From Schistosoma mansoni (lineage: Eukaryota > Platyhelminthes > Trematoda > Strigeidida > Schistosomatidae): a stretch of 64,000 nucleotides of DNA. Within the stretch, counting starts at the first letter, position 1, and the number at the start of each line of letters is the position of its first letter. Both the position numbers and the translations under genes were made by a program. Location of the stretch: positions 16,542,770-16,606,769 of the forward strand of contig NC_031497.1 in the NCBI RefSeq assembly GCF_000237925.1. Direction: 5' to 3'. The notes under the pieces were generated by a model, which was not told the DNA's origin, made no database searches, and saw only the letters and a list, made by a program, of their open reading frames with translations. Of this stretch, positions 34,430 to 46,905 are shown piece after piece.

Positions 34430-36150
34430 TTAGTTGACGTAGTTTTCTGACTGCAACTGACGGTTGGCTGTTCCATGAAAACAATTTCTGACCCCGTATT
34501 GTATGCATCAACTACCAAAAGGTAAGTTTGTTTAGGAAGTGGACGGGCAAAGTCCAAGTTTATACGCTGCCACGGTGACTGTGGTATTGGCTATGATTGC
34601 AGCTCTGCTTTCGTTGCTAATACGCATCTGGTACGCGAACGGGATAGCTACCTCAGTTGAGTGTCTAAATGCGGCCAGTTTACATAACTTCGTGCTAGTG
34701 CTTTCGTGAGATTTATTCCAGGATGTTCTGCATGCGACTGCTCAAACACTATTTCTTGCAGCTTCTTTAGGATTATGACGCGTTTGGAAAACGGAACACA
34801 GTCATTGGTGATTGAGAGAGATAGTCTGCGCTGATAAAACCGCTGAAGCTCTGTGGAGCTGATCTTGGAGGCCCACATTTCTAGATGAAACTTTTTAACT
34901 TCTTTTAGGACTAGGTCTCGAAGAGTTTCTTCCCTAACTTCATCTGATGACAATGAAGTATTTGAAAAGGCATCTTCTAGTCACGTCTTGTTTCTGAATC
35001 TACAGCTATTCAGACAAAAATCACGTCCTCCGACCCAAAGTGTTGAACTCAAATCAACTGAGAAAGAGCGCTGACTTGGCTGATGGTGTTTGTTGACCAA
35101 TACTTGATGTTGAAGTAATAGCTCAGAAGCATTGTCGTCCAAGACTTTGATCTGTTACTCGTATAGACAGGGATTCCTTTCCTAAAACCGAAAATTGCAA
35201 TGAAAGTTTTTTGGTCTATTAATACAGTTAATGTACGGCCGTGGAGCATTTTACGGAATTTTTTGACGTCAGAAATGATTGAGGGACCTTTTTTCCGATC
35301 TGGCTTCAGTTCTGCTCGGCTAAATGGTGCACATGGGCTCCAATATCCTGAGGAAACAAATGGCGTATGAACCAATCGTTGGTCACCTGCTACCATGGGA
35401 CTGCATCTCCTCACGATGCTCCACTGCCTTGTGGATCAGATCTTTCGGTCAAAGGCTCCGCGTGTGACCCCTAAGAAAACCACCTGCTTCGGTTTGGGCA
35501 CCAGTGCAGTATCACAGCCCTCACACAAATCTCATTTGATTTGTGTGACGCATATGTATCTGGTGCCTCGTTGTACCAATATTTATGTGTTCAAATAAAT
35601 AAATAAATAAGTCTGCTCGGCTAGGGTATGTGGTCTAGCAGCATGAGCATTTGTCTTTCTTGTTTTGTCCGTAAATACATGATATGTTATTGTTCCAACT
35701 CCATAGCCCGAGGCATCAGATGCAACAACAATTCCCAAGCGGGAGTCGAAGCGTGTTAAGAGAAGCTTCAAGCTGAACATTAATTTGACTTTGTTGAAAG
35801 ATGCTTGATAATCTTCTGACTACTTCCGAGGTTTGTCTTTTGATGGTAATTCATTCAGCGGACCTCTCACTATGAATTTCGGGCAGAAACCTTTTGTAAT
35901 AACTAGTTAGTCCCCACAAGGATCTTAATGAACATCCGTCGGTCCAGGTATCTTCTGAATGGCTTCCATGTTTTCTGGGTCTGGTCGACGACCGTTCTTA
36001 TTTGAGATTAAACCAAAGTATATGATTGAATGAATGAAAACCACACTCCACCACTTGGTTATGAACTTGATTTAGTCTATCAGAAATTTCAGTCAATTGA
36101 ACCTACAACAACGGTATCATCTAGATAACTTTATGTTCCAGTTATACCTC
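34430..36150 (-). mobile_element. old Ty3/gypsy pol fossil, antisense, with nested retroposon
   Basis: Fossil reading leftwards: a piece of the RT thumb (SNKNGRRPDPENMEAIQKIPG near 35990), RNase H (VASDASGYGVG near 35715 and further pieces to 35049), the integrase zinc-binding region (HAEHPGINLTKALARSY near 34720) and the start of the integrase core (DFARPLPKQTYLLVVDAY near 34540). It belongs to a different, older lineage than the element at 10006-17375. Gag, the rest of RT and both LTRs are not seen. It is broken by many changes and by a family B retroposon (35323-35611). Confidence 0.8.
35323..35611 (+). mobile_element. family B retroposon, 5'-truncated, with perfect target duplication
   Basis: 289 bp ending in aaataaataaataa, flanked by tctgctcggcta on both sides (35311-35322 and 35612-35623). 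The long perfect duplication, 5' truncation and simple tail are hallmarks of LINE-type target-primed insertion. It sits inside the gypsy fossil, so it is younger than that element. Confidence 0.93.
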
Positions 36151-37099
36151 CTTCAATACAATATGCATCCCGCTAATGCGTAGTTAAATCTAAGGGTAGA
36201 GAATTCCGCCTCCAATTCTATAAAGAAGTCAAGTCTTTGATGCTCTAAACTAACAGAGAAACTTTTCATTTCGAAAACTCGACCATAGTTAAAAAAGAGT
36301 TATTAATAAATTACCTCTAATTAGTCGAAAAACACTATTTGTCTAAAAATGTGATGGGCTGATTTATTGTCTGAGTAAGGAATTTAATAAAATCCTATTT
36401 TAGGTGTATTTTAATTTGTTCTCATCTGTCTAAGTTACTCTTACTATAATATGTTAATTCTTAATTGTTATCTTAACGTTATCTACTGATAAATTTGATT
36501 CCGTTTTGGATGCTGCAGGATATATACAAATTCCATTGTTATGTGTAAATTGCCGAAGCACTTGATTGATTTCAATTGTTTACTACTAAACCAGATAATT
36601 ACAACCTATTGTTACAGGGACATATTTTGATAGTTCATATTGGTAAAATGCCTTTTTCAGATCTCTAGTTAGCTCTGATGTTGCTCATGACACCATCCTC
36701 TATTTCAACAGCTTATGCTCCTGATCTCACTAAAAGTGCCTGGTAATGCTATATTTTTTCTCAGACTATAAGTTTAACGTATTGGAATTACTACTATACT
36801 TTGGTGTTTAGTTACTGGATACCGGAATCAATGGTAAAACAACCCGTTCGAAAGTATATACAATAAGCATAAATATGTGAGAAAGTCAACATTTCATTGA
36901 AGTTCTTTAATCTACTGACTTCATAAACTGGTAATAATACAGAAAGGAATCAACTTACCAATACCATATATAAACTTTAAAAATCTTGAATTTAAGAAAA
37001 TAGTATCCAAGTGATTTAAAACGAAAAAGTTTTTAATTCTTTTAAAGAATATTTATAATTTTAAAAATCACTTTTCTATCTTCTCTTCTAATAGAATCA
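36151..37099. other. no gene recognised
   Basis: AT-rich, no long frame, no repeat match noticed. Confidence 0.4.
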
Positions 37100-37870
37100 C
37101 ATCTAAGATTCATATACAATATTCAAGAATCGTTGACCATGGTGACACTTGAGGAGGAAATCGAAAGAGGAAGTTTAGTGTTAAAAGTTGAGGTAGAAGG
37201 AATAGTAGGAAGTGAAGAAGGAGATTGATTATGAATACAGTGATATTGAGTGATGTTAGAGGTATGAGGGCAGTTATCACTTCCCGGCTGCCCACACCGT
37301 GGAAGGGTTCTTCTAGAGGTATCTGAAAAGGAAATTGGGTTAGAAGTGGTCTTAATGACCTGAGAGCGTGACCACAGTGCCCAAGGGACAAATGCTTGAG
37401 GTCGGTCACACTCGACCTTTTTGTGAGTGGCTTTCATGTTAGCTCTGTACTTGTTGGGATCTTACCGCCAGATACGGATATCCGTGGGATAAGGCGAGGT
37501 GTGCATTTTCAGGGTTGACCTTTTCTAACCCCACCCCTCCTTGTGGGAAGGTAGCATCGCCGTTATGTTGGCTGTCTGAAGGAAACACTTTACTGCTGTC
37601 ACACCTCTGTACAGTCAGCAGTACGACTTCGCCTTCGGACCTTGGGTTTGCTGCTTTTAGTCTTACCGCTCTTCAACCGACCTGCCTGACATGGTAGGAC
37701 CTTGAGGAACGATTGTTCCAGCCAGTGTAGCTCGATGGGTTCATCACGATAAGCAAGCTCGACCACCACGTCAAGGTAGAAGCAACGGTCGGGTATGACA
37801 ACTTGGACCGATGCATATATGTGCCTGGTCCTACGTTGTAGCTGACTGATACAATATTCAATAAAGAGAA
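37100..37870 (-). mobile_element. CR1-type LINE 5' UTR and start of ORF1
   Basis: Reading leftwards: a GC-rich 5' UTR (about 37870-37438) then ATG at 37437 opening a 104-codon Ser/Pro/Thr-rich frame (MKATHKKVECDRPQAFVPW...). The style matches ORF1 of schistosome CR1-type LINEs as I recall it, and the composition is unlike the AT-rich host DNA around it. A second overlapping frame (37110-37409) is a shadow. It is truncated on the 3' side at about 37100. Confidence 0.6.
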
Positions 37871-40584
37871 AATGTAACTACATACGAACAAATTATTTTT
37901 CTGTCATTAAATCATATGATACCAATCTAATAATATTGAGATTTATTATTATTAACGTTCTCCTTTCAGTCATAGGAATGTTGAAGCCTAATAGGCCCTT
38001 CTGTAGAAGAGTGCTGCATCGAAACACGGCACAACTACCGGGGCCAGATAGCTGTTTCTGCACTGCTTACGCGGAACCATTACATAACAACCACATCTGA
38101 TTTTTTTGGGTAGACTCATTTTTTATCACTCTTTTGAACCCTCAATAGTTATGCAATGACTCTATGTAGCAATCGTAATCATTTGCGGGTATTGGTAGAG
38201 TGGTTGATTAGGCTGATCTCCACTACCCACATTACCGCTCACGTTAGTACGTGGGATGGTTGCCATGATCCAAAAGGCATGACGAGGATGTGTGAGTCGA
38301 ATTTTGCCTCCCATTTACCTTACACTTTCATGGAAGTAAAAACAAATAATCCAAAAAATTAATTGTAATTAATACAGCTTGTATTAAATAGGTTAGTTTG
38401 TATTGGATAATGAATAAAACTTGATCTTTTCTTAAAAAAAAAATCATAAAATAATGAACATTGAACTAATAAAAAAGAGGAGAGAAAGAAAGCAGTTAAG
38501 TCTGTTCTGGTTGATAAATGAAAATTCCATTATAATGAATTCAAGTTAATTAACCAAGATATAAAAAAGCAAAAGCAGTCCGAATGAAATAAGGCCAATT
38601 GTTGATCTCATAAATTTGGTAATGTACATTTAAAGAAAAGAAACTAATACGATATGAAATGTAGGTCAGCTAGTGATTATTGGATATAATAAATACTTAA
38701 TATCAAAAGTATAAATTTATACAAAACGGTTATATAATGAGAGGCATTAAAAAGGAAAATAACCCAACAAACTATTCTTTAGGTTTTGTTGCTACCACTA
38801 CTGTTATAATCTCATTATGCTAAATGGCATGTTTAATTACATTAATGTTTCTAACTAGATTGATATATTTATTTGGTGATTGCATAACTAGTATTTAACT
38901 GTTATGATATTATTCATCTTCATTCTTAAATTATTAACTTTATAGCTTAAAATTATCATTCAGTCCTCTATTGTTAGTTAGATTGGCAACAAGTAATTGG
39001 AGTTATTTTGAAGAAATGAACTCATTTTCCTTGAGAGTAGAATTTCTATCATTCATGTCACAGTTTCAAAATCTAATTAGAAACGGGTGGCTAACAGTTT
39101 CTGACAAGCGGTTCACATCGTATTCAATTAGGAAAGAGAATTATTCTAATCATAAACCATATACTTTCCAGTTGTTTTATTACAAGCAAAACCTTAACAT
39201 AATAACGCGTGATGGATTTGTTTTAAGATTTACATGTCAGCTGCAAATCATCGGCAGGAAGATATTAATCTGATTATCGTCTGTGTTGGTATTTATCGGC
39301 AAAACGTGTCTTCGACTTTGAAGAAACTGACATCTGTTCAAATTGTCTGAATTTACAGCAGTCAATAGAGTATTCCACTTTGTAATTCTAACTGACTACC
39401 ATCAGATAAAAATTGGGCATTAATTACTTCAGAGATTGGTTTAATTATCGTGGAAAACTTTATTACTTAAAATGTCTGGAAATGAAAACCTTTTTCAGTA
39501 GTGAATGCAAAATTCTCAGATAATTCAAACTTTATTAGCGGAAGAATAACATAAGGTAACGAAATTTACCCTGATATTTATTGAAATTCCATATTATATA
39601 AACGCATATTGTCTTGTAGATAGGTATATTTATATAAATCCTTGTATGCCTCATAAATAACGGCATAGTTTGTGTACATTGGTATATCACTTAACTTGCT
39701 CTACATAAAATTGGGCTGTGGCTATCTTTGTGTACAGAATTTAGATTATCGAAAATGTACTAGAAATTATCTACACATTTAGATGCATGTAGCTGTTTAT
39801 GGTGCTATATTGTGTCTATAAAAAAACATCCCACTATTTAACAATGAATAGTAGCTATATTTAGCCGAACAATCATATTTATTTGTATCACAGGAAATGT
39901 AGCTAATGGAAATTATTACAGAACTACATCATATATACATATATATATAATGATGTATATATAAGTTTCTATTCTTACTGTTTCTGGTTCTGTAAATGTC
40001 TATCACAATTAAACACTTTACAAATGTTACAATTAATAATAGTTTCTCAGTTGTTTTTTTCATTTCACCAGCAATTAATCATTTTCTTTTTTTAATTAGA
40101 ATCTCTTATCAAAATCATAAGCATCATAACGAATTTCAGTGTGATAAACAGCATTACTTATTTTAAAAATACAGTGAATATGATAATCAATGCCACTTAT
40201 TTTGTTTAAATTATCTAAGTAAACAGTCGCACTTATGGTAGCTACTTTCTTACGTATTCAAAAAGAGGGACGTATGAACATTATGAAGATAAACTACAAC
40301 AATAAAAGTTCACTTCTAAGTATCATTATAGCTACATGAGTACATAAAGTGCTTGCTTCAGTTTAAAGTAAACATTTACCATTCAATAATTCTACAATTA
40401 AGTTTACCCTATCAATACAGAAAAAACACTGATATACATATTAACGAATTTCCAAATTGTCTATTGATGTACATAGTTAGAAACAATCTATCAACAAATA
40501 CAACACAAACTAAAAAATATTTTAAAATTCATCCACAAAAGAAAATAAATATACATATTAAATTATATGTCGTACCGATGATAT
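37871..40584. other. no gene recognised
   Basis: AT-rich. 38190-38300 is GC-richer but unassigned. The open stretch at 38971-39273 does not start with ATG and has no recognisable product. A short (ta)-rich palindromic patch lies near 39930-39965. Confidence 0.4.
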
Positions 40585-40720
40585 TAACTCCGCCTGTAGC
40601 TCCTCCTGAGGGCTACTGCCGGTCCCAAGCCCGGATAAAAAAGGAAAGTTGGGCATGGGGTTAGCGACTCCATCCCGTAGAAAACTAACTCGCTAAAAAA
40701 ACGCTAACCAGAAACCGATG
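40585..40720 (+). mobile_element. SR2/RTE-type LINE, isolated 5' end
   Basis: Same block as the start of the LINE at 19429: ctccgcctgtagctcctcc, ctactgccggtcccaagccc, a tggggttagcgactccatcc stretch, aaaaaaacgctaaccagaaa. The remainder of the element does not follow; a 3' tip of the same type lies at 42440-42540. Confidence 0.8.
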
Positions 40721-42439
40721 ATACTACTTAAGTAGTTTAATAAGAAATGTTTTTTCTTGAAAAAAAATTAATAATAATAATCAGTATTTAATATTCCAAT
40801 TAAAATGTCTAGATTAAATGAACTTGTTAAACACTTAGATTTTATGTTAATTAACTTTAACATTCATACAATAAGAATCATAGAAACACTCATATACAAT
40901 AATAATAATTATTGTTAAACAGAAATGAAGTTTTATAAACACTTTAAAATGATTAAATCATTTGAATAATTGTCTGGATAGTAAACGGTTTGTTTTTTTC
41001 ATCCAAAGTGTAATTCAATGATTGATTCATGTAATCATTGAACAAATTGAATGGAAAGAAAACGGTATATTTCATGTTCATCAGTTTCTATGATCATCAT
41101 AATAATAATGAATTGTAACATGTTTTAATAGTTAGTTAAATGTTTGATTGAACTTGAAGAATGAAAAAAAACGAAAACTTGGAGAATTTTGTTTAGAACA
41201 ATTGTATAAAATGTGGTGGATTATTCTTAGGAATCTTAAATGTTATAGATGTTATAAACATCAAGTATTTATACACTGACATGATTGTATTCAAATTCTA
41301 AATATGTTACTGGCTGGTTTTTCGCAAAAATATTACATGAGAAACCTTATTGTTCATTTGTGTAATCTATTTCACCGTTACTACTGTCTCATAAACTATC
41401 TTGATTGGTTTAATAATTTCATATATGCATATAAATATTCTTGTATGTTAGCGTAAAACTTGATAAGGATCTAATTGAAGTTAAATTAGTTTCTTGGAGA
41501 AGGATTAAAACTATTCAGTTGACTTCATGAAATTAAATGTGAGAAAGACGTCAAGATCAAATACAATGTCTATAAATTTAAGTTTCACTGATTCTTCTAT
41601 TAGTTTTGATATCCATTTTGACTAATAATACAACTTACCAATTGTTTTTTTAAAATAATGTCACTATGGTTTTAATAAGTGAAAACGTTTGATAATTATC
41701 TGACAAATTCTAGTAAAGCATGGTAATAAGTTACCATGAATTAGTAACTTACTTGCGACCTCTAACTTTAATCGAAAGAAATCTCTCTTAGTCACACAGA
41801 TATTGTAGTGTATGAGAACTCCAGTGGGGAAAACTGATTCATTGCCCAGCGCAAGATCACACAGTGGCTTAGTAAAATATGAAAATCATACATTGAATAC
41901 ATCATTTCACAGCTTCTTTGCGTTGTCCTTTACATACTTCACTAATCCACTAGTTCTGTTATCGTTTTGATTGCTCTTTGAGTTCTTTTCTGTTCTCTCT
42001 ATTTCAGTCTTCTGCTGGTAGGTATTCCACTTCCGATTGCCGCTGCGTACTACTTATATCTGTCTGCATAAATAGTATACGTAAAAATATTACTCCTAAT
42101 CTATGCGAGATATTCTGAAAATCTGTGGGGCTGAAGTGATTATCGGATGATGAATTTTACTGAATAATCAAAGAAATAGTTAACTATGTTCTAGGAATAC
42201 CCCACTTTTATATTAATATAAAAACCTGATCATAAACTTTTCGGTTATAGCTAGACATGTGACAATCAATGAACATCCTTCTATTATATCCATGATAACA
42301 TGCATTACGACAAATAGAAATTCATTATACGTTCAAGCTTGAATTACAGGTAGAATCCAGTGTAGTAACAAAAATCGCATTTACATTAAGGTATTCATTT
42401 TATTGCACAAAATATGGATATGAAAAGGATGAATTACAA

Positions 42440-42540
42440 CTGGAAAGGATTTCCCAGGACAGGTATGATGGAGAACGCTGGTGTGCGGCCTATGCTCCTT
42501 CATGAGGGGTAACAGGCGTAACTAAGTAAGTAAGTCTATA
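42440..42540 (+). mobile_element. SR2/RTE-type LINE, isolated 3' tip
   Basis: Shares the final coding words of the family (cggcctatgctcc then gggtaacaggcg, compare GLCSI...N.RK at 26885) and ends in a taagtaagtaagt tail. Together with the 5' end at 40585 on the same strand it could mark a copy whose middle was lost or replaced, or two separate events. Confidence 0.6.
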
Positions 42541-42782
42541 GTTAGATTGAAATAGGTAGTAATAATAGCGGGATTCTGTAGAAAAAATATTAGTTTAGGA
42601 AGGTGAATTAGTTCCGAATGATGGTTGAATATTACTGCTATTCAAGGTCCAGTTATTTTAGTAATCTTAAGTAGGCCTCTTTCCCATTTCTTTGATTAAC
42701 TTACTAAAAGTAAGAAGGAAGTTCTCCCAAGTGTATTTTAGGCTGTATATTCATGAAATTTGCATAACCCTATAATCTTTTA

Positions 42783-42868
42783 TTCTGTATATGCGTGGCA
42801 ATGTGAGAGCATTTGGAGAGGGAGAGCGAACTCTCCCCACTCTCGGCCGTACCACGACATTTGGGGGC
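42783..42868 (-). mobile_element. family B retroposon, 5' end fragment
   Basis: Antisense match to the first part of the family (cccccaaatgtcgtggtacg in its own sense, then gccgagagtggggagag), as at 20500-20420 and 63655. Confidence 0.75.
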
Positions 42869-43109
42869 TTCTTCAGAGAATGAATGACCAAATTAACATT
42901 AATCCACGAAACGTCAGAAAATCTAATTTTCTACTCATTGGGATATTACAAATATATTAATTTATTTATAATTATAATGTTTGTCATCCAACATGAAAAT
43001 GTAGAATGATTTATTCCGACAATGAAGTGTATATCTTAATAACTATTTAAAAAAGTATGCAAATTACATTCTGACAAAAATATGATTTATACATATTACC
43101 TTCTATTCA

Positions 43110-43670
43110 TTCAATCACAACGTAGAACCTTGTACGTACGTGCATCAGTTCGAGTTGCCATACCACATCAGTACAGAGATGCAGTTGTCGATTCAAATAC
43201 CATAGTGGTATAAGTAGTAAGAGTATAAGCAGTAATCCGAAAGATTAGGGGTTGAAGGTGTTATTCAAGGAGTATAATACAGTGAAATAAATTTGAAAAG
43301 AGAAAAAGAAAGCGACATGAAGAATTCAGAAGATTAGAATTTGGTGGAACACAAAGAGTGGATGCACCTGTGCCATTGCAAACGATTCTGAGGCATGTCA
43401 TTCAAGGTCTCTAACCATCGATTGCTATCATCTCGCGGATCCCAACCGGGTAGCCTACACCTACCAACATGGCTCAGTTTACTTGCCAATGACTTCACGG
43501 ATTTGTGCCACGTTTTCGTCTGGCCACCCCTAGCTTTCTTCCAACCTACTCCTACACCATAAGGCATGCACGTGGGGCAGTCGTGCGTTGGCATACGTAA
43601 ACATGTGTCCCAGCCATCTCAACTGATGAAGTTTCACTACTTCATCAATCGATTTGCCACCTTTACATAG
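43110..43670 (-). mobile_element. CR1-type LINE 3' end, antisense
   Basis: Codes leftwards for the same C-terminal region as 23883-24164 ([59 protein letters not shown]), plus an upstream block (KGGKSIDEVV, HQLRWLGHMF-like at 43595-43670) and a 3' UTR to about 43110. One of the better preserved copies: the frame at 43334-43594 is open. Confidence 0.85.
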
Positions 43671-44278
43671 TACCCGTTTCCTAACAACTGCATTACTTAC
43701 TCGGTGGTCACAGGATATACGAGAACTGCTTCGAAGACACTTATAATCGAATAGTAGTAGCCTACGAATATCCTCCTATTAGTACTTTTAAACTATTCGA
43801 CGAGTTTACTGTAAAAATATATATTTTAAAAGATTTATTGAGAATTTCCGCTCAAAGTACCTTTTACGTATAATAATATTCCAAAAAAAAGTTACTTAAT
43901 TCATTGACATTTATAATGATTCTTTCAGTGTTATCATATTTCATCATAATCTAGACAAGTAAAAAAGGTAATGTTACATATAACTATTCTCTTTTATTAC
44001 TTCAAATAGAAACTATCAAGAAAATCTTTACAAAAAAAGAGTATATTCTGTACAGAAATTTCGTTAAAAATCTAAAAAAAAAAGAAGAGAGAGATCATTA
44101 TTATTATTGTTATTATTCAAGAAAAGCGCCGAATAAAAAGAGTTTTTAAGGGACAATGAAATGAATATAATTAGTTTTTTTAAAACAAAATCATACATGC
44201 ATACATACATTCATATAGTAGAAACAAATTACTTTTATACATTCTCTTATATTAATTATATTTACCATCATTTGATGT

Positions 44279-44326
<48 letters not shown>

Positions 44327-45135
44327 AATCTAGTTGCTAAGGATAATGAGGACAATAAATAAAAAGAAAAAAAAGGATACAATTTGAAGAAAGTTAATGA
44401 TACGTTATTATTCAATAATTTAAATTCAGATTATATTCTATGGAATGTGAAAATATATAATAATAAAAAAATTATGAGAAGATATAAATCATATATGAAA
44501 TTAAATAAATATATCTGTGCAATTTAAATTTAATAAATTTCTATTTCTTTAAGATCATTTCCTTGTTTTTTTTTGTCATATTTATTTACAAAATATAATA
44601 CTTATTTGTATTATTAGTAGTTTGAATGGTTATAAAGTAATTAGATGAATATGAATATAATAGAAAGATGAATAGTATTTCTTTAAAACATTTTTTATGG
44701 GAAAAAAAAGAATTGATTAAATATGTTTTGTGGACCATGTTTCACATATTCGATATGATTTATTATTTATAAAATTGCATCGATTAGTTCTTCTTTGTAA
44801 ACGACATAATGAAAATTTATCTCTACACATCATTTCATTTGAATTTGGACTGATTGGTAAATAACATGTTTTTGGATTTCGATGATAGATTGGATCAATA
44901 TACAATACTCTTTGTAACTAGTAAACAAAATAAATCATAAGTAAATATTTTTTTAAAAAAAACAGAAAACTTGAAAGAGAATAAAACGAATGTTCAAAAA
45001 AAGAATATAACCATAATGTTAATTTAGGCAACAATATTTGAAATTATAACGTTTGAAGTAATGGAATGTAAGAAGATATAGTGTACACTAGTGGTTAATG
45101 TTTGATGGTTTATGATATTAAACGAACCAGAAAAC
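43671..45135. other. no gene recognised; AT microsatellite
   Basis: AT-rich DNA. An uninterrupted (TA) run spans 44281-44317. The frame across it on the minus strand (44191-44415) is a by-product of the repeat. Confidence 0.5.
44281..44317. repeat. (TA)n microsatellite
   Basis: 37 bases of perfect TA alternation, followed by gtatatata. Confidence 0.95.
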
Positions 45136-45199
45136 TAAATTCACTTAATATTACTTGTTTGAATCTTCCCATTGACGTTTAGGACTGCAACTGGTCATT

Positions 45200-45399
45200 N
45201 NNNNNNNNNNNNNNNNNNNNNNNNNNNNNNNNNNNNNNNNNNNNNNNNNNNNNNNNNNNNNNNNNNNNNNNNNNNNNNNNNNNNNNNNNNNNNNNNNNNN
45301 NNNNNNNNNNNNNNNNNNNNNNNNNNNNNNNNNNNNNNNNNNNNNNNNNNNNNNNNNNNNNNNNNNNNNNNNNNNNNNNNNNNNNNNNNNNNNNNNNNN
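45200..45399. other. assembly gap, 200 N
   Basis: Exactly 200 N, a rounded value that probably stands for unknown length. Both flanks are arms of an inverted repeat. Confidence 1.
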
Positions 45400-45576
45400 T
45401 CCTAAACATCAATGGGAAGATTCAAACAAACAATACTAAGTGAATTTAAACTTCACCCCATTGCATAAACAAGTGGCTATCAGAACTCAGTAGCCGAGTA
45501 GATAACGCGATGGCGTTTGAAGCGAAAGGTACTGCGTTCGAGTAGTAGAGTGAACATCAACTCTGAGATGCAGGCA

Positions 45577-45623
45577 CATCCAACTGACGAGTCCCAGATA
45601 GGACGAAACGCGCGTCCTGGATT
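45577..45623 (+). ncRNA. type I hammerhead ribozyme, near-intact
   Basis: Core CTGACGA (45584-45590), stem II GTCCCAGATAGGAC, then GAAA (45605-45608), a short ACGCGCGT stem III and GTC at 45614-45616 before the expected cut. Stem I pairs atcca with tggat around one mismatch (upstream base before the core is A where G would pair). All strictly required core bases are present. Confidence 0.75.
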
Positions 45624-46673
45624 CCACTGCTAGCCACTATCCATCTTTGCTCACAAGAACCAGAAAATTATTATTCATGAAAAAAATAATACTTGAATAT
45701 TCAAACTAGGCGTATTTGAATTGGTCTACTTTGTATAATCACAGGAGGCGAGGGTTGAACCATCTTTACAAAACTTACATTTTAATACTGATTAGTTGTT
45801 TACTAGTAGTTGGTTTTCAAACGAATTTCTATGGTTTAAGTAAGAGAAAGTGATTGTTGTAAGCAGACAGTTATTAACGACGGTAGTGGTTACTGTTACA
45901 AAATGCAGTGTCTAGAATGAAGTTGGAAATTTAAAAAGTCAGACGTCAGCTGGGTCTTAAGATATCTAATCCCTGGGAGTATTGAAGGACCTAGTTTCTA
46001 CCCCTGGGGAAATTGTGGATGTCCACTTCTGAATAATCATATGCCAGGAAGAGATATCTTCTTACTGGTTCTTTGTGGTTATCAAGTCAAAGCCAATGAA
46101 TAATGCAAATTAACTTTTAGGTTATCCATTCTTTCTAAACAGTATTAGTGAAGTGCTATTTCTTTCTTTGAAGTAATAAACCATTATTTTGTTTACGAAT
46201 GTTTCCTACCAAACTTTAAGGTGAAAATTATTTTTATTGGCTAGTCTTTGACATATCAAATCCTCATCGTATAAGTAAGCTACTTAACCACTTTTTGTAT
46301 ATTAAAGTAAGACTACTTTTTAATGATATTCTGATAAAAAACAGTCGTTTCTACATAGCTATCATTTTAACAACATAGATCAGACTTTTTGAACAATTTT
46401 GAGGATCTGTTGAATTATATGAGTGACTGCAACACTGTTTATAGCGCCTTAAGGTTTATGTTGATTAATTTACCTGATTGAGTAGTCAAAATTTATTGTA
46501 ATATGATGAATTTGTGAAACACTAAATTACTGAACTCAGCAGAAATAGATTTATTTTCTGATTAAGCGTCAGTGTACAGATGTGTTCGAAGAAAAAGGAA
46601 TAACATTCCATGAAATATTGATTTCAGTTAATAATTTAAATTTATTGATAATCATATATGCATGAACTACACG

Positions 46674-46905
46674 ATATTTTATATAGTTGAGATCATGAAT
46701 CAATTGAAGCTAGACCACTATGGAAAACCTGGAAGCACTGGACGGGCACTTCCTCCCGCGAGGCGGGATTCGTGGGATCGTGGATGCGCACTGCTGAGGA
46801 GTCCCGCAATAGGACGAGTTGGCCGTCCAGTGTTTCCAGATTTTAAATGGTGGTCTAGCTTCAGTTGACTCATGATGTAAACTATATAAAATTACTAAAA
46901 TCTCC
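46674..46905 (+). mobile_element. SM-alpha-like hammerhead SINE remnants, inverted pair
   Basis: Left arm (about 46674-46746) and right arm (about 46823-46895) are inverted copies of the SINE 3' part: caattgaagctagaccac against tggtctagcttcagttga. Between them lies the + hammerhead region (46785-46832). The tRNA-like head is missing. Core CTGAGGA (46794-46800) is intact, but the second conserved box reads GAGT for GAAA, so activity is unlikely. Confidence 0.75.

Larger units (their letters stand above)
45136..45665 (+). mobile_element. hammerhead retroposon (type 2), head-to-head pair around an assembly gap
   Basis: Right copy: the 3' tail of the left, inverted copy is mirrored at 45400-45448; then a head starting near cttcaccccattgcataaac, a tRNA-like A-box region (tagccgagtagataac at 45491) and B-box (ggtactgcgttcgagt at 45528), a linker, the hammerhead at 45577-45623 and a tail (tgctagccactatcc...). 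Left arm 45136-45187 is the inverted counterpart of 45400-45448. Related copies: 49845-50215, 58931-59155, 61960-62215. I infer a tRNA-derived SINE; a Penelope-type terminal repeat, also known to carry hammerheads in flukes, is the alternative. Confidence 0.75.

Noticed and set aside
37515-37697. Plus-strand frame in the GC-rich block
   Set aside because: It is antisense to the 5' UTR of a LINE fragment on the minus strand.
38971-39273. 100-codon open stretch
   Set aside because: Begins with TTG; the first ATG comes later and the product shows no family, splice context or poly(A) signal.
44191-44415. Minus-strand frame with a Tyr-Ile run
   Set aside because: Translation of the (TA)n microsatellite.
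45172-45412. Open frames across the gap
   Set aside because: They consist of N bases only.
45491-45543. tRNA gene near the assembly gap
   Set aside because: Same reason: the boxes are repeated at 61995-62090 within a retroposon family, and the acceptor stem does not close.
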